Positions 22,322-32,386 of a stretch of 64,000 nucleotides of DNA are shown here, piece by piece. Positions within the stretch are counted from its first letter, which is position 1, and each line of letters starts with the position of its first letter. Location of the stretch: NCBI GenBank assembly GCA_977006965.1, contig OZ345357.1, forward strand, positions 1,116,001 through 1,180,000, in the 5' to 3' direction. Source of the DNA: Phymatolithon calcareum (Eukaryota; Rhodophyta; Florideophyceae; Hapalidiales). Made by a program: the position numbers and the translations under genes. The notes under the pieces were generated by a model. That model worked only from the letters and a program-made list of their open reading frames with translations. It made no database searches and was not told where the DNA came from.

Positions 22322-22731
22322 ATGTCGCAGCAGAGATGGCTTCCCAGTATTTGCCATGATCCTACCTATAGCCGCTTCATTCTCACCCTGCCTGGCGAAT
22401 CAGAGGAAGCTGCTTACTTGCATTACGAGGAGCGAGAGGAAAATGATCAAGTCATTTTTAATGTGACTTCAACAGAAGTTCCAGATAGCATGAGCGGTCG
22501 CGGCATAGCTTCCTCGCTCGTTCGCACTGCCTGCGATTATGCCCGGAGTAACGATGTGAAAATCATTCCCACATGCACATTCGTCCAGGCATATCTCGAT
22601 TCGTAAGCTGCCTGCCTGTCTATCCGTGCGTGCCTTATTTTTGCGAACCGTTCCTAATTTTTACACTAACACTTCCTTGTTGTTCCTTTCTGCAAAGACA
22701 TCCCGGAGAAAACGATGTGGTGAAAAAATAA
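22322..22731 (+). CDS. Small GNAT-fold N-acetyltransferase, NATD1/YjdJ-like, two exons
   Basis: I model join(22322..22602,22698..22731), giving 104 residues. The open frame would stop just after YLDS at a perfect donor (GTAAG at 22603). Splicing to TGCAAAG (ending 22697) restores the family's terminal motif YLDSHPGENDVV. The 95-nt intron leaves a 34-nt last exon. The body has the minimal GNAT layout of the NATD1 group: ILTLPGESEEAAYLHYEE, then VPDSMSGRGIASSLVRTACDYAR (acetyl-CoA loop), then IIPTCTFVQAYL. The substrate of these small acetyltransferases is unknown. It is convergent with the dienelactone hydrolase, whose stop is only about 30 nt away. Confidence 0.85.
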
Positions 22732-22762
22732 GCCCCCCCATTTACCATCAACTGCAGAGTGC

Positions 22763-23760
22763 CTACATGTACTTGTGAAGCCAATCAATGGCATCTTTCA
22801 AGCATATCTCAGAATCTACTTTGTCTTGTTCCGTCTGAGGTTTGTGAACAAATGCATGACCTGCATCCTCGAAGATCCGGATTTCACAGTCTTCTATCGC
22901 CATGTTTTCGTCAACGCTGCTATGAAGCTGCTCCACTACTTCCATGGGCACCAGATCATCCTTGTCTCCGCTTATAAACAAGAGGGGACATTTAGCATTT
23001 TTTCCAACATGAACGGCGTCAAATCCTGCACAGCCAAAACAAAACTTAATGTCAGATATCCACACCATAATTTCAGGGGGTAAACCGAACGAAAACTACA
23101 TAAGGGTAGATAGGACAGCACAGCTTACTTGTCGGGTAAAAAGCAACAGCTGCACTGGGAGCGATCCCATTCTCAGGGGTCTTCGAAATTTCTTCCAACG
23201 TCCTCCCCCCTCCAAAGCAAAAGCCTACCAGACCAACCTTTCGAACACTGCACAAATTAGTTAGCTCCTGCGCTGCCGCACGAATGGCGTCATTAACCCG
23301 GCAACTATTGATCGACGCCCGCCAAGACTCGTAGGTGCTCTTATTCCACTCCGCCTTCCATGGATTACCGTTGAATAGGTCTGGCACCACTGTGCCGTTA
23401 TTTCGAAGAAAACAGGTCTTCTGTTAGACACCAGGAATCATCAGAGGTTAGAGAAAACATACTTTGCATACCTGTCGGAAAACCAGATGATGCTACTCGT
23501 TCGGCAACGGCGCGTGTTTTCATATCCTTATAACCGTAAATATCACTCAAGAGAACAACGCCGCGCCCTTCCAATGCCGGAGTCTCATCATCCGGCCGGG
23601 CAATGAACGCTTTCAAACCGGGAACAGATAAATCAACATCTCGTGTCTGCACGCACCGCGCGCTTTGACTGGCACTTCCTGCAGGCGGTCGATTTGGCTG
23701 AGAGATTCGAAGGCCAACTGGCAGTTTAACAAATGTAACGCGGTCCTTCTGTGGTGGCAT
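22763..23760 (-). CDS. Dienelactone hydrolase family alpha/beta-hydrolase, three exons
   Basis: I model complement(join(22763..23025,23129..23389,23472..23760)), giving 270 residues. All three pieces join in frame across GTATGC/CAG and GTAAGC/CAG introns of 82 and 103 nt. The protein shows the dienelactone hydrolase triad: Cys in VGLVGFCFGGGR (about C154), Asp in SGDKDDLVP (about D206) and His in DAGHAFVHKP (about H240). It also has the early VVLLSDIYGY strand-loop. The family hydrolyses cyclic esters and related substrates; in algae the substrate is generally not known, and the cytosol is likely because no targeting peptide is evident. The start ATG at 23760 opens a bidirectional region shared with the phosphopantetheinyl transferase. 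Confidence 0.88.
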
Positions 23761-24076
23761 TGCTCAATTCCTCTCTCGCGTCTACCCGTATGTTCGCCTT
23801 TGGAATGTTCGATGATCAGACAAATGTCCAGGCCAGGCACGAGACTGTCTTCAGGTTGTTGAGCTCAACCTTGTCGTGATCTAATTTTAATTAGATCAAG
23901 ACATCTAAATCTTGAATTCCCGTAATCTAATCAGATCACAAAGAAGACACTGTAATGAAATTATCGATTGAGGTCAAGCCGGGAACTTGCGAAGAGGAAA
24001 CACCAGTGTAACTTTCACCATCTCCTGGACCGCTCGTGGTTCCAGACAGCAGTTCTGGGCAACGCAGCGCTCTGGG
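23761..24076. promoter_or_regulatory. Bidirectional promoter region with hairpin
   Basis: This 316-bp interval separates the divergent starts of the hydrolase (minus) and the phosphopantetheinyl transferase (plus). It contains GATCTAATTTTAATTAGATC at 23878-23897, with perfect 8-bp arms and a 4-nt loop. A related TAATCAGATCAC follows at about 23925-23940. The region probably holds the control sites of both genes; that role is inferred from position. Confidence 0.45.
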
Positions 24077-24931
24077 ATGCGTCGATATAGCAGCATCCCG
24101 CTAACCTGCTGGGCCTCAGGTTTATTTCTTCCGCGCCATCTGTTGCATGGAGAAGTCGAAGTATGGAGGGTATCAATGAAGCACAGACCGCCTACAGTAG
24201 AATTTCTGTCCGCCAAAGAGCGAATGCGAGCACAGCTAATGTCTGCTGTTCAGGTACGAGATGAGAAGAACGAGAAACTATACATAAATCATGGGATTGT
24301 GGCACTCACTGACTTGGATGTTGCACTCTAGCGAACTGGATGATAGACTAAGAGGCGCTTTATTATCGCACGGGGGTTGCTAAGACGGGTGCTTTCAACC
24401 TATCTAAGAGTAGAACCGCAATCTATTTTAATTGATGTGCATACAAATGGGAAACCGTTCCTTCCAAGCGACACAAGTCTCCGCTTCAATGTTGCACATG
24501 CCGGGCACGCTGTAGTGATAGCCGTTTCCCGAGACATTGACGTCGGGGTTGATGTGGAATTATGCAATAGAGATGTAGCGAGAGTAGATCAGCTTGCGAG
24601 AAGAAGATTAACGCCGTATGAATACTTCTGTCTGAAGGAGATCAGCGGAGGTGACTTGGAGAAGATGAGGACTCTATTCCTGGAGTTATGGACGAGAAAA
24701 GAAGCGTTTGTGAAATGTACAGGGGAGGGTATCGCTCGGGATTTGCAGTCTTTTGAAGTCTCTGTTGGTCCAACGTCAGACCCACAGATACTTGAGGTTG
24801 ACGACAGCCATGATCGAGCTGCACAGTGGAGAATCCGCTCCATTCACACATCCATAGGAGAGGAGAGTGTGTTTTCGTCCCTTGTCACAGCTTCGCCCCG
24901 TGTCTTACCGCTAAACCTCATTGACTTCTAA
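24077..24931 (+). CDS. 4'-phosphopantetheinyl transferase, Sfp/AASDHPPT type, two exons
   Basis: I model join(24077..24253,24353..24931), giving 251 residues. It transfers 4'-phosphopantetheine from CoA to acyl carrier proteins and similar domains. Exon 1 gives EVEVWRVSM and LSAKERMRA, and exon 2 starts RRFIIARGLLRRVLSTYL, so the 99-nt intron (GTACGA..CTAAG) restores the canonical N-terminal region. Magnesium ligands lie in DVGVDVE (about D126 and E128), with the second motif ELWTRKEAFVKCTGEGI (about 170-186). FNVAHAGHAVVIAV is the CoA-binding strand. The first in-frame ATG is used; upstream in-frame sequence has only a TTG. The KASII at 34-36 kb needs holo-ACP, so the two act in the same pathway if located in the same compartment. 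Confidence 0.88.
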
Positions 24932-25050
24932 AAATTTCTCCGGGGTACTTTCAAACTTCTACATTGATATTCTCTAAAAATTGACGCCGATGGATATGTG
25001 TTCGTCAAGTCCGACTGAACTGCAAAAATAAGATAGAATAGGCCTGTCTT

Positions 25051-26052
25051 TTACATCAAAGAGTTTCCAGTGAGAGAGTCGAAGAAGGCAGTTATTTCCT
25101 TGACAAGCTTCGTCAAGGCCTGCACTGGACCAGGGGCCTCCTGAATTATAAACCTTTCGAGGAGTGTGAGAACCTCTTTGGTGAAGAGTTCATGAGGACC
25201 ATCTTTGATAGATACGAATTGCACTGGCTGACCCCATAATTTCAGAAGCTGTGCACCTCGTTCTGCGTATGAGACGTTGATAGTCTGGTCGTGAGTTCCC
25301 TACTCAAAGCAATACAAAATTCTCATGGAATAAAAGAAAATAGACGTGAACTCATCAGTACAACCAAATGTTTCCACTCTGCAAGTATGTGGACAAAACA
25401 GCCCCCTCCAATTACGAGAAATACGTACATGTAGCATGAGAATTTTTCTCTTTCTCACCTCGGGAGACAACGCTTTGGGGTAGTCTTTCCTCAGTGGAAG
25501 CCAAGTCGCCACTCCCATGCAACCGGCGAGCTTGTACGGGCTCCGCAAAAATGCAGTGAGGGCGACTGCGCCACCTTGGCTAAATCCCATGAGAGCAATT
25601 CGTTCAGGAGGTACTCCGGCATTCATTTCCCCCTCTATGATGCTATTGACTCTTTCGACGCTTTTGCTCATGTCCGCTCTGCTTATTTGGTCGTTCTCGT
25701 CAAGCACTTTGACGTCGAACCAGCTTGGCATGGAGCCGTTCATGTACGTCACGTGCTTGACAGGCGCTGTGGGAAAGATGAAGTTGACATAGGTCAACGA
25801 AAGAAGAGACACCGGCAAGAACAGATAAGCCCACTCATTCCCGTTTCCCCCAAGACCATGTAGTACTATAACACTTGCCGCTTCGGTCCCAGGCGAAAGC
25901 GCGGGGATCATTGATCCTTCTCCCCCATGACCGTCCTGGTTCAAACTCTGGCGGGCAAATTGGCGTTCGTATTTGGCAGTGCCAAGGGTCAGAAATGACG
26001 AAAAGAGACTAAGAAGCAGAAGAGAAGTGGAAATTGACTGGATGACCGACAT
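25051..26052 (-). CDS. Acyl-protein thioesterase / carboxylesterase with signal peptide, two exons
   Basis: I model complement(join(25051..25299,25429..26052)), giving 290 residues. A GTACGT donor and GAGTAG acceptor join ...ILMLH to GTHDQTIN in phase 0 over a 129-nt intron. The alpha/beta-hydrolase triad is complete: Ser in GFSQGGAVAL (S158), Asp in GTHDQT (D212) and His in DGPHEL (H244). VIVLHGLGGNG is the oxyanion loop. Family members remove palmitate from proteins or hydrolyse lysophospholipids and are usually cytosolic. Here residues 1-26 (MSVIQSISTSLLLLSLFSSF...LGTA) form a clear signal peptide or anchor, so secretion, the ER lumen or an organelle is suggested. It is divergent from the SNF2 gene. 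Confidence 0.87.
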
Positions 26053-26587
26053 TGTTCGGACGGCGGAACGACAGAGGCAAGATTCAAGAGGACGAAAAGG
26101 GACAGCCTTTTACTTGAGAGGCTTTGAGTAACGCAAGGAGAATGGAGCTCAGCGAACGCGACCCTCTAACAGAGAACGGAGTTCTGCTACGGCTCTGTTC
26201 TTGTGCTTCGGTGGCTCATGTCAGGGCATCAGCCGCGGCTATATTGATTCGGGTATGCAGGAAGATGCAGCACTGCAAGCACTGTAGCACCACCTGAAAC
26301 GGCGAGGTACTGCACAAGTAATTCAAGATATGATCCATGCAGCAGGCAAAATGATGCGTCACCGAAGAATCTCATTGGCTTGTGCAGATAAAATTATCGA
26401 AAAAAATTCGATAACACACAGCATATGATACCATGAGAAAACCGACCCTTATGACACCTGCCTGTCCAATCTTCCAAAAAACCCCTTCACCATTCCCCCA
26501 CCAATTTCATTTCACACCCGCCCGTAGCCGCTTTTTTGCACGCTCATCCAAAGCAAACCGCGTTGCGACTACTGCTCCGCAGTTGAC
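26053..26587. promoter_or_regulatory. Divergent upstream region of thioesterase and SNF2 genes
   Basis: This 535-bp interval lies between the two divergent start codons. It contains an AT-rich stretch (about 26390-26430) nearer the SNF2 gene and a pyrimidine-rich leader just before its ATG. No gene is seen. Confidence 0.4.
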
Positions 26588-29500
26588 ATGCGGGAGCAAG
26601 GCGGAGCCTCAATGGTACGCTCCGCGGAGGAGCTTGAGAGGGCTTCCGCAGCTCTGGGCCTGCCCGCAGAGGAGCCACGCAAGCAGCTCTCATCCGCGGC
26701 GGCTGAGCTTCGACTTTCCCTCGACGCGGGTTTGCCTTCGGAACATCCTCGATGCCAAGCCCTCCTGCAATTCATCAACTCCACCAGACTTCATCTCGAG
26801 CCCGAGAAATCACAACCCGCCCAGCGCCCTGATAAGCTGTCCCGCACGATTGAGGAAATTGCGACCGACATTGACTCCTCCAATGTCGCTTTGTGCAACC
26901 TCATTGGGGTTCAGAACTCTAAATCCTTGCATGGAAGCGCCGCGAGACTTGCACAGGGAACAAAGAAGGGTACGAGCTCGTTGACACCAAGGGCGACAAG
27001 GAGCAGAGGAAAGAATCTGGGAAGTATCGGCGTCACTGAAAAGCGTGCGGGCCCAATGACTCTCCGTCTGATGCCGCTTGCATCGAGAACGGCAGTCGAG
27101 TCACTTCTTGACCTTGCGCGCGATGACCAGGCTCTTGGACGTGCGGCGGTGCTACACAAGTCAATAGCAAAAACTCGCCATGTTCGAAGGAGACCGAAAC
27201 GAAAACGCCGTCCAACCGACGCGAACCTACAGTCACGTGCAACACCTTCAGAGCTCATGCCACCACCTACGTTTCGCATCACACCCTCGTATCAGCTGCG
27301 AGCCGCGAATATGCAACCTAATGGCGTGCGATATCCGCCGCAGGTTATGCAACAAGCCGGCCAAATCCATTTCGCGCCGCAACATACGATTCCTACTGAC
27401 AATGGACGGGCTCCACAGATGCTACCTCGCTCTGGGCACATGGTGAACAACAGTCAAGGCGCACTGGGAGTTCATGCTTTTGGTATGCGTCCGGCCGCAT
27501 CTCCGGTTGTCCATCAGTTTATGAACCCCACCCAAGTGCCCCCTACGGCAAATCCCGTGGTCGACAATGCGACAAGCATACGCGCTGTTCTTGCGGAGAG
27601 GGAGCGCTCGATTTATAGGCAAATTAACCAGCGTCAGGCGGAGTTAATTTCGTTACCGATGGGCGTCAACGAGGAAATGCGTCGACAGGCTGTTATTGAA
27701 AGCAAGAAAATGCAATTAATCGAACTGCAACGCGTCGTACGCTCTCGCCTCTGTGTGGAGATGAAGAAAAGTTGGTCACCGGCGTATCAGGAGTATGGCG
27801 TTGTTCCCAGCGACAACTTGTCGCGTCTTTACCGCAGAAGTGTGCCGACAATGTACTCCTACACTGACGGCTATCCCCGCATTGGTCCTTTTGACGTGAT
27901 GGCTGCATTGCCGCCGCGCAATCTGCAACAGATCGCTTGGGATAGTCGGAAAATGGCCCAGTTTGATCTCAGGAGGATGCGTGACCAAAAATCCAGGCGT
28001 GCTCATTTGTTTGCGCGTAAGTTGGGTGCCCACGTGCAAAATTTTGAAAACTTTATTTCTTACGCCAATGCGGCCCGTGCGCGTATGAATAAGGGCATTT
28101 TGCGATACTTTCTGGAGAAGGCCCGAGCTGAAGAGAAGCGTAAGAAACAGGAGCAATATGAACGCCTGCGATTACTTCGCAGTAACGATGAACAGGCGTA
28201 TCTTAATTTGCTTGAGACGACCAAGAATGAACGCTTACTTCAACTCGTCCGACAGACAGACAATTATCTGATGCAGATCGGCGCCCAGGTGGAAAGAACT
28301 CGAGACCAACATGACCCCGGCATGAGCGTTGGGCAGAACGTCTTCGACGAGGAGTTGACTGATGCTTCGACCGGTCTTCCTATAGACGCTATGCGCAGGA
28401 GACGCGACATGTACTATACTGTCACTCATTCTGTGAATGAGGATGTCGCTCAGCCGTCGATCATGGTTCACGGAAAGCTTAAACCGTATCAGCTCGAAGG
28501 TTTAAAATGGATGGTGTCGCTCTACAACAATAATCTCAATGGCATTCTGGCGGACGAGATGGGCCTTGGAAAAACGATCCAAACCATTGCCTTGATGACT
28601 TACCTTATCGAGAAGAAGAACAATCCTGGTCCCTTCCTCATCATTGTTCCCCTCAGCACTGTTGGCAACTGGGTGCGAGAGTTAGACACGTGGGCACCGT
28701 CTTTGACGAAGATTGTTTACAGGGGCAACAAAGATGCACGTCGCAATGCGCAGTACAGGATGTACCATGGTAATTTCAATGTATTGATCACAACGTACGA
28801 GTTTGTCGTCCGGGATCAACATGTTTTGGCCAGGAATGGTTGGAAATACATTATTATCGATGAGGGTCATCGGATGAAGAATGCGAATTGTAAGCTTGCT
28901 ACGACATTGCAAACAAAGTATCGATCAAAGAATCGCCTTCTACTGACGGGAACGCCACTGCAGAACAATCTCACAGAGCTCTGGGCATTGCTCAACTTCT
29001 TGCTCCCATCCATTTTCTCTTCAGCGGACACTTTCGAGACCTGGTTCAAAAAGCCATTCGAATCTACGACTCTTGGCGATACCGCAGAACTTGAGGAAGA
29101 AGAGACGTGGCTTGTCATCAACCGTTTACATCAAGTTCTTCGTCCGTTTTTGTTACGACGCCTCAAAACCGATGTGGAGACCCAGCTGCCGGACAAGATC
29201 GAGAATGTTATTCGATGTGACATGTCAATGTGGCAGCGTGTTCTATACCGACAAGTGAAAAGCAAGGTTGCGTTGGCTACTGGAGAGAATGGGTCTACTC
29301 GATCGTACAACAATTTGCTCATGCAGTGCAAGAAAATCTGCAACCATCCCTATTTATTCTACGACGAAGAAGCAATTCACCACCTACCTACTGACGTAAT
29401 GATTCGGAGCAGCGGGAAATTCCATCTTCTTCAGAACCTAATTCCAAAGTTGAAATCGGGGGGACATCGCACTCTCATTTTTTCGCAGATGACTGCGGCT

Positions 29501-31450
29501 CTTGATTATCTGGAAGACTTCTTAACTGAAATTAATATCCAATATCTGCGACTGGACGGTTCAACAAAAGCTGATGAGAGACAAGGGATGTTGAATGAAT
29601 TCAATGCACCGGATTCTCCCTATTTCTGCTTTCTTTTGTCTACAAGGGCTGGAGGTTTGGGTCTCAACCTTCAGACTGCGGACACAGTGATCATTTTTGA
29701 CTCGGATTGGAATCCAATGATGGATTTGCAAGCACAAGATCGAGCTCATCGAATAGGTCAGAAGAACGCAGTGCGTGTTTTCCGTCTCATTTCGTCAGGA
29801 ACTGTTGAGGTCAAGATTTTGGATCAAGCTAACAAAAAGTTGGATGTCGATGCCAAGGTTATTCAAGCTGGGCAATTTAACAACAAGAGCACAGAGTCTG
29901 ATCAGCACAAGATGTTGAAGGGGCTCCTAAGGCAGAGACATGATGATGGTGATGAGCTGGGAGATGTCCCAACCTTAGAAGAGTTGAATCGAATCGTTGC
30001 TCGGGACGAGGAGGAATTTCAGGCTTATACCGCCTACGACGAAAAGCGACAGAATGAGAATCCGTATCATCCTCTGCTCGCAGAGGAATCGGAATTGCCC
30101 GCCTGGGTGTTAGAACCTGAAGTACAATACAAGACGGCAGAGGAGCGAGAGAAGGAACATTTGGAAAGCCATGGTCGTGGGCGCAGGAAGAGAACTGCAA
30201 TTAAGGACTTTGATCAGTTGACTGAACAAGAATGGATGAATGTGATGGAAGGAAGAGAAACGGCTGAGGAGGTGTTTCAAAGACGCGATGCCAGGAAATC
30301 TGCAAGAGTGCGGAAGAATTTGGTCTTTGATGATGACTCGGATGAAGAAGAATCACAGAATCAGACCAGCAGCGAGGAGGAGGACGTTCAGCCTGTAAGA
30401 AGGACGCGATCTGGAAGAAAACGAAAGCGTCAACCTGCGAAAACGCCACCCCGATCGTTAAGGAGGAGAAATCGGAATGGGCAGTCCAGCGATGATTCAG
30501 TCAGTGATATGGAGGATATCCCGGCGGTTAATGGAGGTACTGGTGAAAGTGATACTGGATCCGAGGAGGCATCTGGATCGGGCAGTACAGATTCGCAACC
30601 AATTCGGCAAACCCGTCGTACTCGATCTCTTCGAAGCAATAGCAAACTAGGAAAACCGAAGCCTGGTCGAACTAACAAGGTGAAGGTAAACTCCGACAAC
30701 AACGTGAAATCTGCGGCACAGCTGCGACTCAAGCTGCGTCCGGATGCCGTTCTTCCCGCAGCCAAGGATGCCATTGCGGCTGGTGGTTCTTCTCGGGCTC
30801 CTAGGCATGTCACGGGATCGGACACAGTCGTCCACTTGCAATCCGACGTTTCTATTATTCATGCTGCTACCGGAAGACAAGCATTGCCAAACGGGTATTC
30901 TCATGGCAAACATGAGCTGCCCGTCGCGAACGGGAAGTCGTCTTTTTCTTCAGGCTCGAGCTCGGAGGAAACCGACGAGAATTGCGTTGGAGGAGATGGC
31001 GACCAGGGCAATTCTGCCGAGTCAGAATTATTGTCGACAATTGTGATTTCTCCGAACAGGCAGTCGGTCCCAAAGCGTCAACGCAATAACACAATGTCCG
31101 TCCCGCCGATCGACTCTGACCAAGTTGAGAAGCACAAAGGCAATGGCAATACGGTGCGTGCATCGGAGCATGGCGTTGGAAAACGGAAGAGGAAGAGTGT
31201 GATGTTTGCTGATGATGTTGCCAAGGCAAGCGAGGAGGTTTTGGGAAATGGCGTGCGTGTGACCCGGCAGCAGAATGGCTCAGCCAGAAAGGTAACGAAA
31301 GTTGTCGATCAGGAAGGGAACGAAACGCCGGACACGACTAACACAAGTTCCGAAGAGAGTATTGAGCATGAAGATACTGTCTACGCTGTGCCTTCCTCAT
31401 CGGTCAAGCTGCGCCTTCGTCTTGGGCCGGCGTCGGAGGCGAGTTGCTGA
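26588..31450 (+). CDS. SNF2-family ATP-dependent chromatin remodeller, Brahma/Sth1-like
   Basis: The single-exon gene encodes 1620 residues. The order matches the SWI/SNF catalytic subunit. Gln/Pro-rich N-terminal sequence comes first, then an HSA-like basic helical region (about 455-555), which in the family binds actin-related proteins. The DEXX ATPase domain starts KPYQLEGLKWM (about 632), with Walker A DEMGLGKT (about 657), DEGH (about 757) and TGTPLQNNLTELWALLNFL (about 788). The helicase-C domain has STRAGGLGLNLQTADTVI (about 1018) and DRAHRIGQ. A SnAC-like ESELPAWVL is at about 1173. The last 400 residues are charged, low-complexity sequence with KRKR clusters. No bromodomain is visible. 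It slides or ejects nucleosomes in the nucleus. The ATG at 26588 is the first in a long open frame. Confidence 0.93.
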   Translation: MREQGGASMVRSAEELERASAALGLPAEEPRKQLSSAAAELRLSLDAGLPSEHPRCQALLQFINSTRLHLEPEKSQPAQRPDKLSRTIEEIATDIDSSNVALCNLIGVQNSKSLHGSAARLAQGTKKGTSSLTPRATRSRGKNLGSIGVTEKRAGPMTLRLMPLASRTAVESLLDLARDDQALGRAAVLHKSIAKTRHVRRRPKRKRRPTDANLQSRATPSELMPPPTFRITPSYQLRAANMQPNGVRYPPQVMQQAGQIHFAPQHTIPTDNGRAPQMLPRSGHMVNNSQGALGVHAFGMRPAASPVVHQFMNPTQVPPTANPVVDNATSIRAVLAERERSIYRQINQRQAELISLPMGVNEEMRRQAVIESKKMQLIELQRVVRSRLCVEMKKSWSPAYQEYGVVPSDNLSRLYRRSVPTMYSYTDGYPRIGPFDVMAALPPRNLQQIAWDSRKMAQFDLRRMRDQKSRRAHLFARKLGAHVQNFENFISYANAARARMNKGILRYFLEKARAEEKRKKQEQYERLRLLRSNDEQAYLNLLETTKNERLLQLVRQTDNYLMQIGAQVERTRDQHDPGMSVGQNVFDEELTDASTGLPIDAMRRRRDMYYTVTHSVNEDVAQPSIMVHGKLKPYQLEGLKWMVSLYNNNLNGILADEMGLGKTIQTIALMTYLIEKKNNPGPFLIIVPLSTVGNWVRELDTWAPSLTKIVYRGNKDARRNAQYRMYHGNFNVLITTYEFVVRDQHVLARNGWKYIIIDEGHRMKNANCKLATTLQTKYRSKNRLLLTGTPLQNNLTELWALLNFLLPSIFSSADTFETWFKKPFESTTLGDTAELEEEETWLVINRLHQVLRPFLLRRLKTDVETQLPDKIENVIRCDMSMWQRVLYRQVKSKVALATGENGSTRSYNNLLMQCKKICNHPYLFYDEEAIHHLPTDVMIRSSGKFHLLQNLIPKLKSGGHRTLIFSQMTAALDYLEDFLTEINIQYLRLDGSTKADERQGMLNEFNAPDSPYFCFLLSTRAGGLGLNLQTADTVIIFDSDWNPMMDLQAQDRAHRIGQKNAVRVFRLISSGTVEVKILDQANKKLDVDAKVIQAGQFNNKSTESDQHKMLKGLLRQRHDDGDELGDVPTLEELNRIVARDEEEFQAYTAYDEKRQNENPYHPLLAEESELPAWVLEPEVQYKTAEEREKEHLESHGRGRRKRTAIKDFDQLTEQEWMNVMEGRETAEEVFQRRDARKSARVRKNLVFDDDSDEEESQNQTSSEEEDVQPVRRTRSGRKRKRQPAKTPPRSLRRRNRNGQSSDDSVSDMEDIPAVNGGTGESDTGSEEASGSGSTDSQPIRQTRRTRSLRSNSKLGKPKPGRTNKVKVNSDNNVKSAAQLRLKLRPDAVLPAAKDAIAAGGSSRAPRHVTGSDTVVHLQSDVSIIHAATGRQALPNGYSHGKHELPVANGKSSFSSGSSSEETDENCVGGDGDQGNSAESELLSTIVISPNRQSVPKRQRNNTMSVPPIDSDQVEKHKGNGNTVRASEHGVGKRKRKSVMFADDVAKASEEVLGNGVRVTRQQNGSARKVTKVVDQEGNETPDTTNTSSEESIEHEDTVYAVPSSSVKLRLRLGPASEASC

Positions 31451-32386
31451 GTGCAGGGAGTGGTCCCGGCTAAGTTGATAATTTTTGTCCTACACCCCGG
31501 TATATATTTGCGAGTTCTTCGCATAAGCAGGTTTGCAAATCGGCTATCTGATTTTCTGGATCTTTAGATTTAACATTCTTTGCGAGACCAGAATTTTGTC
31601 ATTGACAAAGGTGTTCATAAAATAACTTTTTACTGTTAAGACGCTAGCTCAGTGCTAAGGAAGCTCATGTGTTCTATGCATATAGAAATAACATCCGCGT
31701 CCCCTTCGCAAATTGTGGGCAAACAAGACATTGTCGAGTTTGGTAGTTTGAAAAAAGCACACAGTGGCTGTATTCTGCGGCCCGTCCGATATGAGCTCGC
31801 GTTATAGGTCGAGCTCATTCTGACTAAATGTGTGCGTTTATTAAATCGGAAGGTCCCACAGAAGGGAGTGTCTACGCAACAGCAGGGTTCTTTCTTCTGT
31901 TCCTGACCCCAGAAGCAGCAGCAGAACGATCGTCCGATTGTTGACTGTTTTTTCAAAAATTTCAATCAAAGTAGGGTTCAATGAGGGAGAGAAAAATGTA
32001 TGCATTTTCAACAAGACATGCATATATGCATACACGTATGCATGTCCGGACTGTCTACAAAATTTGTACTGTGATATTTCATACATGAATTACCGGCTGG
32101 TTTTTGGAAAGTTTTATGATGATGTGCGCGATTTCTCTAGTGGAGGACGTTCCAGCATCGTTTGTCATACCGGACCTACATTTACTAATAAAAATTTGTC
32201 ATGTATGCTTCCAGTGGATTGCTTTTTCGAAGTACTTCAAGTCGGATTGAGAGAAATGGGATTCACAGTGAGCAGCTCCTAGTCCGACTATCTCAAGGTC
32301 ACTATTACCGCAGCTCACCAACTCTTCAGTTGTGATCTCACGGTAGACGCTGGTGGAGCCCACCGGTTGCTCATCCTTGCGTCATT
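31451..32386. other. Intergenic region
   Basis: It holds the 3' flank of the SNF2 gene and the upstream region of the thioredoxin-UBX gene, both on the plus strand. Short frames (31636-31965 minus, 31938-32282 plus) have no recognisable content. A run of ATGCATATATGCATACACGT-like alternating sequence lies near 32019-32040. Confidence 0.5.

Noticed and set aside
32019-32042. ATGCATATATGCATACACGT-like stretch as a regulatory palindrome
   Set aside because: Imperfect and AT-alternating; expected by chance more often than the palindromes reported.
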